Assembly: GCF_000701705.1 (NCBI RefSeq)
Contig: NZ_JNJP01000006.1
Coordinates: 62,001 to 126,000, forward strand
Origin: Bilophila wadsworthia ATCC 49260
Lineage (GTDB): Bacteria > Desulfobacterota > Desulfovibrionia > Desulfovibrionales > Desulfovibrionaceae
Direction: 5' to 3'
DNA length: 64,000 nt
The position numbers and the translations under genes were made by a program. The notes under the pieces were generated by a model. The model was not told the DNA's origin. It saw only the letters and a list, made by a program, of their open reading frames with translations, and did no database searches. Of this stretch, positions 25,901 to 33,231 are shown piece by piece; the stretch's first letter is position 1, and the number at the start of each line of letters is the position of its first letter.

Positions 25901-26455
25901 TGTATTGGCTTGGACTTCCAGATAGAAACGCCCATCGTAGATATCCATGTACTCTTGCGTTTGCCGGATGGCGTCGTCAAATGTCCCGCCGTTCGTGATC
26001 AGCTTGTTGGCTCCCATCAACGTGCGAGGGATTTCACCGGCAAGGCACGCGGAAAGCGCAATGAGCCCTTCGCTGTGCTGGCGGAGCAGGGCTTTATCCA
26101 CGCGGGGCTTATAATGGAAGCCGTCCAGAAAGCCCTTGGAGACAAGACGGACAAGGTTATGGTACCCCTCGTTGTTCTTCGCCAGTAAAATCAGATGGTG
26201 CCGGACACGGGAGAATTCGGAATCCTTATCCCGGTGATCCTTGGTAACGTAGACTTCGCACCCGATGACGGGTTTGATGCCGTAACTCTTGCATGTCGTA
26301 TAGAAATAAGCCGCGCCGTACAGGTTGCCGTGATCGGTAATCGCGGCGGCAGGCATCCCGAAATCTTTGGCGCGTGCGCATAAATCGTTCAGACGAATCG
26401 CGCCGTCGAGAAGACTGTACTCCGTGTGACAATGCAGATGCACAAATTCGGACAT
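22928..26455 (-). CDS. dnaE: DNA polymerase III alpha subunit
   Basis: A 1175-residue replicative polymerase. The N-terminal PHP domain (residues 1-about 210) starts VHLHCHTEYSLLDGA and has ITDHGNLYGA. The C-family polymerase core has the catalytic Asp pair in SLPDIDVDFCEDKR near residue 400 and a third Asp in LVKFDFLGLRT. A helix-hairpin-helix region and an OB fold (IKCAVLVTSIREI) complete the DnaE1 order. An acidic insert of Asp and Ser (PDSDDDSDDEA) between the OB fold and the C-terminus is a small local oddity. Length is normal. Confidence 0.97.
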   Translation of the reverse strand: MSEFVHLHCHTEYSLLDGAIRLNDLCARAKDFGMPAAAITDHGNLYGAAYFYTTCKSYGIKPVIGCEVYVTKDHRDKDSEFSRVRHHLILLAKNNEGYHNLVRLVSKGFLDGFHYKPRVDKALLRQHSEGLIALSACLAGEIPRTLMGANKLITNGGTFDDAIRQTQEYMDIYDGRFYLEVQANTLPDQATLNNKLLELAEHTKVPLVATNDCHYLNADDVEAHDVLLCIQTQAKVNDAKRMRFEARDLYYKSAEEMEQAFKHIPEALSNTVRIAEECHVEMDFTHHYFPVYELPEGMTLSTEFQRLAREGLKQRLELHPDRDTIDPQIYWDRLEMELKVICEMGFPGYFLIVQDFINWAKGNDIPVGPGRGSAAGSIVAWALRITNLDPLPYNLIFERFLNIERVSLPDIDVDFCEDKRTRVIQYVSQKYGIDSVSQITTFGKMKAKAVVRDVGRALDMSFKETDRIAKLIPDDLKMTIKKALDAEPELATLYKEDQIIRKLIDISMRLEGLSRHASTHAAGVVVSDKPMDEYLPIYRGKKGELVTQFDMKMVEKVGLVKFDFLGLRTMTLIDNTLKAIEEQGKKAPNLDILPLTDPDTYDVFSRGDTDGVFQVESSGMRQYLRMLCPNCFEDIIAMLALYRPGPLGSGMVDEFIKRKHGEVDVTYPLPSLEGCLKDTYGVIVYQEQVMQIAQIVAGYTLGGADLLRRAMGKKNAEAMAKERTLFVDGAVKNGTSKEKATEIFDLMEKFAEYGFNKSHSAAYALISYHTAYLKTHHKVEFMAALLTSEIGNQDKILKYIAACKDNDIEVRQPDVQVSRREFIVRDEAVVYGLGGIKNVGDEAIREIVAAREKDGPFLSFLDLCIRVSLRKVTKRVLESLIKGGALDCFGCSRAAMVAAIDPVVARAQKKIKEKQSNQISLLTLSPKKIEENQASGIGFSCEEESISEWDEDQKLRFEKEALGFFLTSHPLQPYRHELNRLDLRPLEDCREMADKATIKCAVLVTSIREILNKRGNRMAFVAVEDLTASGEVTFFTEELNASRELLNSEQPLLLTATIDNRESSSYSPDSDDDSDDEAPVKEIKLRGVSVQALNDACSASDAPISWELDPRRLNAEGMESLKVILERHKGNTEMQLAFCLDGTFCRVRLGPQWMVTPGPAFQQDMHRWCSANPIQ

Positions 26456-26595
26456 GGAACAATCCCGTGGAAGAAAGAGTGAAGAGATATGGGGATAAGC
26501 CTATCAAAAGACGCGGGGAGGCACAATGAACCTTTCTGGAAGGTTATAATAGGGCAACCTATAATAGACGCTTGTCGATCGCCTTGCTTCGGGGT

Positions 26596-27417
26596 ATGAA
26601 CAAATCCATGATGCATACCTATGAAAACAATATACCCCAGGCTTGGGACGACATCAGGAATCACGAGGCACTCTTCGAATCGTTTGCCTCCATGTACCTG
26701 CGTGAACACCCTGGCGACATGCTCCGGCTCAAACGGGAACACACCTATAAAGTTTTAGCTCATGCCCGTGCCATCGTCGCTCAGGAAGGGCTTGTTTCCC
26801 AAGAGGGAAGGGCGACCCTGCTTGCGGCACTCTACCATGATACAGGACGATTCCCCCAGTATGTCCGTTGGCGCACGTTCAGCGATGCCGAATCTGAAAA
26901 TCATGGCTATCTTGGCGTCCATGTCGTGAAAAAAGAGCATTTTTTGACGGGCGAACCCCCAAATATCCATAAATGGGTGCTCACGGCCATTGCCTTGCAC
27001 AACAGATATGCGCTCCCTGCCTTGCCGGAACCGTACCTCACCATTACACATGCTGTTCGAGATGCGGATAAGCTGGACATCATGCGCATCATGGCCCAGC
27101 ATCTTTCACGGCCCATTCCGACGCGGGACGTCGTTCTCCGTGTTCAGGATGCCCCAAAACTGTGGTCTCAATCCATTGTGGATACTGTTCTTTCCGGTGG
27201 TATCCCCAGTTATCACGATCTTCGTTATGTAAATGATTTTAGGATATTATTGGGATCTTGGATCCAAGATCTTCACTTTACGTCTTCAAAGAAAACATGT
27301 GTGGCGTCTGGATTTCTTCAAGAAGTCCTTAAAGGTTTGCCTTCCACACCGGAGCTGCAGCCCGTAACAGCGTATCTGCTCAATGAGTTCTCGACTGTGA
27401 GGAATCTCTGTGGCTGA
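26596..27417 (+). CDS. HD-domain phosphohydrolase
   Basis: A 273-residue HD-domain protein with the metal-binding signature LYHDTGRFPQYVRW, a preceding His in REHTYKVLAHARA, and later His and Asp in IALHNRYALP and RDADKLDIMRIM. The HD family includes nucleotidases and cyclic-nucleotide phosphodiesterases; the substrate is unknown. The start is uncertain: ATG at 26596 was chosen, with later ATGs at 26608 and 26611. Two TATAAT sequences at 26545-26550 and 26560-26565 may serve as -10 boxes. It overlaps the next gene by 8 bases. Confidence 0.8.
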   Translation: MNKSMMHTYENNIPQAWDDIRNHEALFESFASMYLREHPGDMLRLKREHTYKVLAHARAIVAQEGLVSQEGRATLLAALYHDTGRFPQYVRWRTFSDAESENHGYLGVHVVKKEHFLTGEPPNIHKWVLTAIALHNRYALPALPEPYLTITHAVRDADKLDIMRIMAQHLSRPIPTRDVVLRVQDAPKLWSQSIVDTVLSGGIPSYHDLRYVNDFRILLGSWIQDLHFTSSKKTCVASGFLQEVLKGLPSTPELQPVTAYLLNEFSTVRNLCG

Positions 27418-27838
27418 CTTCCTCCACCCATCGCTCCAGCGGGACATCAAGCGTTTTTGTTTACGGTACGGGTTGAACGTATCCCATGCTTACCATACCC
27501 CCACGGACTTTTGGAATGACGAAGGGGCAGGGGGTCAGGCTGTTTTTGTGTGCCTGCTGCACCAAATGCCTTTTGGGGAGGCCTTGAAGCTGGTAAGGGC
27601 TGCACGGCAACGTTTCCGGAACGTCCTCCTTGTGGACTACAAGCTGCCGGAAAGGAACTTGGATTTCCCTGCATATTGGCTCGGGCATTACTGCGAACGG
27701 ATGGGAGCACATTATGGTTTGTACGACCGCTTTATGCGTCATGGCGGTATTGAAGGCGTTATCCATCAGTTAGGGGTTGTTCCTTTGAGGAGGGATGTTT
27801 TTTGGGGTGGAGGGATTGGCGCGGTGTGGATTGTATGA
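27410..27838 (+). CDS. Methyltransferase-like protein lacking the SAM-binding N-terminus
   Basis: A 142-residue protein starting at GTG 27410 (GAGGAA before it) that overlaps the HD gene by 8 bases. Its body resembles the C-terminal half of small class I methyltransferases, from motif IV onward: AVFVCLLHQMPFGEAL, VLLVDYKLPERNLDFPAYW and FMRHGGIEGVIHQLGV. Motif I (GxGxG) is absent and no remnant is seen upstream, where the HD protein is encoded. It is either a truncated gene kept by coupling to the HD gene or a non-catalytic relative. The family match is by eye and moderate. Confidence 0.6.
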   Translation: MADFLHPSLQRDIKRFCLRYGLNVSHAYHTPTDFWNDEGAGGQAVFVCLLHQMPFGEALKLVRAARQRFRNVLLVDYKLPERNLDFPAYWLGHYCERMGAHYGLYDRFMRHGGIEGVIHQLGVVPLRRDVFWGGGIGAVWIV

Positions 27839-27956
27839 TATGGAAGTAAACAAAAGTTTACATAATTCCCATTATGCGCTATTTATACACTTGCCACAAT
27901 ATACGTCCTTAGCGTAAAAATACATTCTTTCGTTACCCTCATTCAAGGACACGCTC

Positions 27957-28571
27957 ATGGGCATTCTCAGTGCTAGCTGTAGTTTTACACGGTTCAAAAT
28001 CACGGAACCGGTTCCCAAAGAACTCTGGATGGAAATTCCCGCAAAACTCCGGCAATTCGCCTTTCAGGATATCGACGACATCGCCGAGGAACGCGGATGG
28101 GGATGGACCAGCTTTGAGGATATGCTCGATATGCAATGGCGCTCTGCTCCACCGGAAAAAGGCGCGTACCTCGCTTTTGCGCTCCGTCTGGACACGCGCA
28201 GGATTCCTCCTGCGGTCTTGAAAAAATATGTTACGATCGCACTCCGTGAAGAAGAAGGCCGCATCAAGGAACAAGGAAAAAAGTTCATCGCCCGGGATCG
28301 GAAAAACGAACTTCGGGATCAGGTCAAACTGCGCCTCATGGGGCGTTTTCTCCCCATTCCGGCCGTATTTGACGTGGCGTGGGCAACCGATACCAACATC
28401 GTCTACCTGGCATCCACACAAACAAAACTCATTGAACTTTTCATGAACCATTTTACATTGACTTTTGATCTCCACTTGGAGCCGATGACGCCGTACGCCT
28501 TGGCAGCTTCCATGCTGGACGAGAAAACTTTGGCCCGTTTGGATGATCTTGAACCCACCAGCTTTGTATAA
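27957..28571 (+). CDS. RdgC-like protein, N-terminal part
   Basis: A 204-residue protein matching the N-terminal two-thirds of RdgC-like proteins of delta-proteobacterial type (starting MGILSASCSFTRFKITEPVP, with LPIPAVFDVAWATD and FDLHLEPMTPYALAASML). RdgC binds double-stranded DNA as a ring and restrains RecA-dependent recombination. The gene stops where related proteins continue, and the missing part is the next gene, 10 bases away. AAGGA lies seven bases before the ATG. The two products may assemble into one functional unit. Confidence 0.75.
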   Translation: MGILSASCSFTRFKITEPVPKELWMEIPAKLRQFAFQDIDDIAEERGWGWTSFEDMLDMQWRSAPPEKGAYLAFALRLDTRRIPPAVLKKYVTIALREEEGRIKEQGKKFIARDRKNELRDQVKLRLMGRFLPIPAVFDVAWATDTNIVYLASTQTKLIELFMNHFTLTFDLHLEPMTPYALAASMLDEKTLARLDDLEPTSFV

Positions 28572-28581
28572 GAGGCCGACA

Positions 28582-29106
28582 ATGAACGAACCTTATCTCG
28601 GCCAGACGACGGACATGGTGCTCGGCCAGGAATTTCTGACGTGGCTCTGGTTTCGCAGTGAAACGCAACCTATGGGCTTTAAAGATAAAGAAGGCGTGCC
28701 CTTTTCCATGAACCTTGAACAGAGGATCGTTGTCCAAGGTGGCGAAGGCGACAGTCTGGAAACGGCCTCCGTGTCCGGTTCCCTTTCCCAACTGCGTGAG
28801 GTCCGCCTTGGCCTGCGGACGGGCAAAAAGGTGACGAGGGCCCTTGTCCGTTTCGAACGGGAAGAATTGGCTTGGCAAACCACTATAAAGGCGGAAGATT
28901 TTTCTCTTGGCAGTTTCAAGACGCCAAAGGTGGAAAGAGAAGAGGACGATGATCCCGATGCCGCTTTCCTTGAAAAAATGTATTTGATGGAACTCTGCCT
29001 GGGGCTCTTTGACGCTTGTTACAAGCAGTTTTTGGATATCCGCCTTTCCAGCCTTTGGGATAAGGAAGTTCAAGACATGTCCGCATGGATGAGTCAGCAG
29101 GCATAG
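28582..29106 (+). CDS. RdgC-like protein, C-terminal part
   Basis: A 174-residue protein matching the C-terminal portion of long RdgC-like proteins: LGQEFLTWLWFRSET, RIVVQGGEGDSLETASVSG, LRTGKKVTRALVRFE and a helical end (FLEKMYLMELCLGLFDAC). Start ATG 28582 lies 10 bases after the upstream stop and has GAGG nearby, so both halves are made from one transcript. Since each half has its own stop, start and ribosome site, this looks like a stable gene split and not a fresh frameshift. It ends 22 bases before the permease gene. Confidence 0.7.
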   Translation: MNEPYLGQTTDMVLGQEFLTWLWFRSETQPMGFKDKEGVPFSMNLEQRIVVQGGEGDSLETASVSGSLSQLREVRLGLRTGKKVTRALVRFEREELAWQTTIKAEDFSLGSFKTPKVEREEDDDPDAAFLEKMYLMELCLGLFDACYKQFLDIRLSSLWDKEVQDMSAWMSQQA

Positions 29107-29128
29107 CCCACAAGCGCTGGAGGCGACC

Positions 29129-30139
29129 ATGTTCACGAACGAGACAACTTCCTTTATTCTCCGCTGCGTTCGCAAAACAATCTGGATGCTTCTGGTGCTG
29201 TGGGGGATCACCCTCGTCAGCTTCTTTGTTATCCATCTGGCTCCGGGGACGCCGACGGACATGCAGACGACGCTGAACCCCCTTGCGGGGGAAGCGGCGC
29301 GGGCTCGTCTTGAGGCGCTTTATGGGATCGATCGTCCTCTGTACATCCAATATTTCGACTGGTTGTCGCGGATCGTACAGCTCGATTTCGGAAACTCCAT
29401 GTCCAGCGATGCCCGCCCCGTTATAGAAAAAATAGCGGAGCGCCTTCCGCTGACCATCGGCATCAACGTAATTTCCCTCCTGTTGACGCTGCTCATCGCC
29501 GTTCCCATCGGAGTCCTTTCCGCATGGAAACAGGGCTCGCTGTTCGATAAAGGAATGACGGTCCTCGTCTTTCTCGGATTCGCCATGCCGGGGTTCTGGC
29601 TTGCGCTGCTCCTCATGCTGTATACGGGCTTGGAACACCAATGGCTGCCTATTTCCGGTTTGATGTCCCTTGATTATGAGTCGCTGTCCTTCTGGGGAAA
29701 GCTGATGGATCTGGGCAGGCACCTTGTTTTGCCCATTACCGTCATCACAGTGGGAAGCGTCGCAGGCATGTCCCGCTTCATGCGGTCATCCATGCTGGAA
29801 GTCTTGCGGCAGGACTTCATTCTTACGGCCAAGGCCAAAGGACTGCCCGCACGCGTGGTTATTTTCCGACATGCCCTGCGCAATGCGCTCCTCCCGGTCA
29901 TTACCCTGCTCGGCCTCTCCGTGCCCGGCCTTATCGGGGGCAGTGTCATCATTGAAACCATCTTTGCCCTGCCCGGCTTGGGACAGCTTTTCTACGCCGC
30001 GGTCATGGCGAGGGACTATCCTTTGATCATGGGGAATCTGGTTCTCGGCGCCGTGCTTACACTCGCGGGCAATATGCTTGCCGATATCGGATACGGGCTC
30101 GCCGATCCCCGAATCCGCGCTCAGGGGAAACGCCAATGA
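29129..30139 (+). CDS. DppB/OppB-type ABC transporter permease
   Basis: A 336-residue inner-membrane permease with six predicted helices and the binding-protein-dependent transport signature near the C-terminus (RHALRNALLPVI, then LIGGSVIIETIFALPGLG). The family imports dipeptides, oligopeptides or nickel; the substrate cannot be told from a permease alone. GGAGG precedes the ATG at 29129. It overlaps the next permease gene by 4 bases. No substrate-binding protein or ATPase gene is adjacent, so the rest of the transporter lies elsewhere. Confidence 0.9.
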   Translation: MFTNETTSFILRCVRKTIWMLLVLWGITLVSFFVIHLAPGTPTDMQTTLNPLAGEAARARLEALYGIDRPLYIQYFDWLSRIVQLDFGNSMSSDARPVIEKIAERLPLTIGINVISLLLTLLIAVPIGVLSAWKQGSLFDKGMTVLVFLGFAMPGFWLALLLMLYTGLEHQWLPISGLMSLDYESLSFWGKLMDLGRHLVLPITVITVGSVAGMSRFMRSSMLEVLRQDFILTAKAKGLPARVVIFRHALRNALLPVITLLGLSVPGLIGGSVIIETIFALPGLGQLFYAAVMARDYPLIMGNLVLGAVLTLAGNMLADIGYGLADPRIRAQGKRQ

Positions 30140-30999
30140 ACGCAGACAAGACGCTTTTGACCCCGCTCTGCAAGCGCCTCGGCGCCACCCTTTCCCGGCG
30201 TGGAATGCTCTTTGTCGGCCTCGGCATCGTCATCATCATGTCTGCGGCCGCCCTGCTCGCTCCGTGGCTCTCCCCCTATGATCCCACGGCATTACACCTC
30301 AAATCCATCTTGGTGCCGCCGAGCGCGCAGTTTCCTTTGGGGACGGATGCCTTGGGCCGGGATGTGCTCTCACGCCTGCTTTACGGCGCACGTGTCTCGC
30401 TCTGGGTAGGCTTCGTTTCCGTGAGCATCTCCATAGCCATAGGCATTGCCTTGGGGCTACTCGCCGGATACTTCAGGGGCATCGTCGATGAAATCATCAT
30501 GCGCGGCGTCGATGTCATGCTCTGCTTCCCTTCTTTTTTCCTTATCCTTGCCGTTATTGCGTTTTTAGAACCAAGCCTCAATACGATTATGGTGGTCATC
30601 GGGCTGACCTCATGGATGGGGGTGGCCCGGTTGGTCCGCGCGGAAACCCTCTCCCTGCGCGAACGGGATTTTGTCGCGGCCGCCCGGTTGGCCGGTACCC
30701 GCCCTTTCCGCATCATGGTCATGCATATCCTTCCCAATGCACTCACCCCTGTTCTTGTCTCCGCCACACTCGGCATCGCCGGGGCCATTTTAGTGGAGTC
30801 TTCGCTCAGCTTTCTCGGGCTAGGCGTCCAGCCGCCGGATCCCAGTTGGGGAAACATGCTTATGGAAGGTAAGGACGTCCTCGAAATCGCGCCGTGGTTG
30901 TCATTGTATCCGGGGCTTGCGATCCTGATTACCGTCTTAGGATACAATCTGTTGGGAGAAAGCCTGCGGGATACGCTTGATCCTCGGCTCAAGCGGTAA
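30136..30999 (+). CDS. DppC/OppC-type ABC transporter permease
   Basis: A 287-residue permease, partner of the preceding gene, with an N-terminal helix (MLFVGLGIVIIMSAAALLAP), an OppC_N-like region, and the transport motif MHILPNALTPVLVSATLG followed by ESSLSFLGLGVQPPDPSWG. It should form the membrane channel with the DppB-type protein. Start ATG overlaps the upstream stop by 4 bases (ATGA), a sign of coupling. A 130-base gap separates it from recN. Confidence 0.9.
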   Translation: MNADKTLLTPLCKRLGATLSRRGMLFVGLGIVIIMSAAALLAPWLSPYDPTALHLKSILVPPSAQFPLGTDALGRDVLSRLLYGARVSLWVGFVSVSISIAIGIALGLLAGYFRGIVDEIIMRGVDVMLCFPSFFLILAVIAFLEPSLNTIMVVIGLTSWMGVARLVRAETLSLRERDFVAAARLAGTRPFRIMVMHILPNALTPVLVSATLGIAGAILVESSLSFLGLGVQPPDPSWGNMLMEGKDVLEIAPWLSLYPGLAILITVLGYNLLGESLRDTLDPRLKR

Positions 31000-31129
31000 A
31001 CGGCAAACCAGCCTTTCCCTCGCGGCTTGCATCATTCGAGTAATCCCCCTATGGTAGCCCTCGTTCGCAATGAAGCCTGCGTACGGCTTCGCAAGTCATG
31101 ACCTTTCTTCGTTACGAGTATTCCTTATT

Positions 31130-32689
31130 ATGCTTGAATATTTGCATATTCGTGATCTCGCCCTGATATCCGATATGGAACTGGAATTTGCCTCGGGCAT
31201 GAATGTTCTTACCGGCGAAACGGGGGCTGGGAAAAGCTTCATTCTGAAAGCGCTCAACTTTCTGATGGGAGAGAGGCTCGGCGCGGACATGGTCCGCCCG
31301 GGAAAAGAGCGGGCTCAGGTTGAGGCCCTTTTCATGCGTTCCGGGGAAGAACTCATCGTCCGCAGGGAGCTGATTGCGGAAACCGGGCGTAGCCGCCTGT
31401 TCATCAATGACACCCTGGCCTCTCAAGAAACCATCAAGGAACTGCGAACCACCCTTCTCGTCCATACGAGCCAGCATGGGCAGCAGAAACTGCTCCAGCC
31501 GAATTTTCAGGCCAAGTTGATTGACGACTGGATGAACCAGCCCGATCTTTTGGCAGCACGCAATACTCTGTTGAAAGAACTCAAGGAAGCGGCCGAGCGT
31601 AAGGAAGCGCTCCGGACTCGTTTCAGAGAGCTTGCGGATCGCCGGGAACTCCTTGAAATGCACCTCACGGAGATCGAAAAAGTTTCTCCTGCTGAAGGCG
31701 AAGAAGAACAGCTTGAAGCCATGCGTGCGGAGTGGCGCGGGACCGAGCAGTTGCGGCGGCATTACGAACGGGCGCAGATGATTCTGCGTGGCGAGGAAAC
31801 GGGACTTCTTGAACAGATCGGCCATCTGGAACGGGCGTTGGAGCTGCTGGCCGGAGACGATGAGGATATGGCCGCGTATCTTGAGTCGGCGGTCTCTTTT
31901 CGCCAGACGATTACCGAGCTGGAACGGAAACTGCGCCGCCCTCCCCTGCCTCAGGCTGATATCGATCCGGAACAAATAGAAGCCCGGCTTTTCGAATTGG
32001 CGCAGCTCAAGCGCAAGCTTCATCGGACGCTTCCGGAAATCCTTGCCCTCAGGGAAGAAATTCAGGACAACCTTTCGTTTCTCGACGCCTGTACGCTGGA
32101 CATCCGGCAAGTGGAAAAGCGGGAAAAGCAGCTTCAAGAACAACTCGCGGGCGTATTGGCACTTCTGAATCCCGAACGCCGGAAGGCTGGGGAGTCGTTC
32201 ACCCGAAAACTGGAAAGCGAGTTGCAGGGATTGGGCTTTTCCCAGTATGTCCGCGTAAGCGCGGATTGGTCGGAAGTGGCATTATTCCCTGGATGCGTGG
32301 AGGACCGCGTCAGACTTTTGTGGTCCCCTAACCCCGGCCAACAGCCGCAGCCTCTGGATAAGATCGCCTCAGGCGGCGAACTGTCCCGATTCATGCTCGC
32401 GGTCGTTTCCGTGCAGGAGCACGATGAAGAAGCCACGCTCATTTTTGACGAAGTGGATGCCGGTGTCGGCGGGCTCACCCTCAACAAGGTTGCGGAACGG
32501 CTCGAAGCTCTTGCCCAACGCCGCCAGATGCTTTTGATAACGCACTGGCCACAGCTTGCCTCCAGGGCGTTCCGCCACTTCCGGGTGACGAAGCAAGTCA
32601 AGGACGGCAAGACATTTACGCAATGCATCCGTCTGGATGAACGTGAACGGAAAACGGAATTGGCGCGCATGGCCGGTATTGAAAGCTGA
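31130..32689 (+). CDS. recN: DNA repair protein RecN
   Basis: A 520-residue SMC-like ATPase used in double-strand break repair. Walker A is GETGAGKSFILKAL near residue 30; a central coiled coil spans about 150-350 (many Glu, Leu, Arg and Lys heptads). The C-terminal ABC signature ASGGELSRFMLAV and Walker B ATLIFDEVDAGVGG follow, then the ALAQRRQMLLITHWPQLAS switch. The ATG at 31130 begins MLEYLHIRDLALI as in the family; an upstream in-frame start adds 20 unrelated residues. It is slightly shorter than the usual 550. Confidence 0.94.
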   Translation: MLEYLHIRDLALISDMELEFASGMNVLTGETGAGKSFILKALNFLMGERLGADMVRPGKERAQVEALFMRSGEELIVRRELIAETGRSRLFINDTLASQETIKELRTTLLVHTSQHGQQKLLQPNFQAKLIDDWMNQPDLLAARNTLLKELKEAAERKEALRTRFRELADRRELLEMHLTEIEKVSPAEGEEEQLEAMRAEWRGTEQLRRHYERAQMILRGEETGLLEQIGHLERALELLAGDDEDMAAYLESAVSFRQTITELERKLRRPPLPQADIDPEQIEARLFELAQLKRKLHRTLPEILALREEIQDNLSFLDACTLDIRQVEKREKQLQEQLAGVLALLNPERRKAGESFTRKLESELQGLGFSQYVRVSADWSEVALFPGCVEDRVRLLWSPNPGQQPQPLDKIASGGELSRFMLAVVSVQEHDEEATLIFDEVDAGVGGLTLNKVAERLEALAQRRQMLLITHWPQLASRAFRHFRVTKQVKDGKTFTQCIRLDERERKTELARMAGIES

Positions 32690-32708
32690 CTTTCCTTTGA
32701 CAGCACAT

Positions 32709-32744
32709 AAAAAAAGGAAGAGGAACATTCCTCTTCCTTTTTTT
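32709..32744. terminator. Bidirectional intrinsic terminator
   Basis: A 17-base-pair stem of AAAAAAAGGAAGAGGAA and its complement around a tiny loop lies between the converging recN and rpsT genes. Confidence 0.9.
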
Positions 32745-32763
32745 ACATCAGAAAACAGATGTG

Positions 32764-33036
32764 TTACGCGGCGGCTTTGGCAGCGTTGAGAGCCTTGGCA
32801 AGGCGAGAAATCTTGCGGGCGGCCTTCTTCCAATGGATGACGCCCTTGGTGGCGGCCTTATCCAGAGAAGAGGTGGCGGTGCTCAGGAGCTGCGTAGCGG
32901 CAGCCTGGTCATCAGCCTTGATGGCGGCGCGAACAGATTTCACCACATTCTTGATGCGGGTCTTGACGGTACGATTGCGAGCAGCGCGCTTCACGCTCTG
33001 CTTATGACGCTTGATAGCAGACTTGTGGTTGGCCAC
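32764..33036 (-). CDS. rpsT: 30S ribosomal protein S20
   Basis: A 90-residue, very basic protein starting (M)ANHKSAIKRHKQSVKRAARN, the classical S20 N-terminus, with GVIHWKKAARKISRLAK near the end. The start is GTG at 33036, with GGAGG before it, and no ATG fits; GTG starts are plausible here because S20 translation is often controlled at initiation. The frame is open to 33129 but the added residues are not S20. A terminator lies downstream. Confidence 0.96.
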   Translation of the reverse strand: MANHKSAIKRHKQSVKRAARNRTVKTRIKNVVKSVRAAIKADDQAAATQLLSTATSSLDKAATKGVIHWKKAARKISRLAKALNAAKAAA

Positions 33037-33193
33037 GATTTCCCTCCGGGGTACGTCTTGCTGCGTCCGAGACGCGGCGTGGTTGCGGTTTGAATTGATG
33101 TCCTTATCTTCTTTTACGTATTCAGTCAAGTCTTTTCAGGAAGACAAGTTCCCGTGCAGCCGCGCAGAACCGTTCCGAATGCGTTATGGCGAT

Positions 33194-33223
33194 GGCTCCC
33201 CGGCCGGACCAAGCCGGGGAGCC
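33194..33223. repeat. Hairpin between glyS and rpsT
   Basis: A perfect 11-base-pair GC-rich stem GGCTCCCCGGC/GCCGGGGAGCC with an 8-base loop lies just after the glyS stop. No T-run follows on the minus strand, so it may be a Rho-type or processing end of the glyQ-glyS transcript. Confidence 0.6.
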
Positions 33224-33231
33224 ATGTGGGG

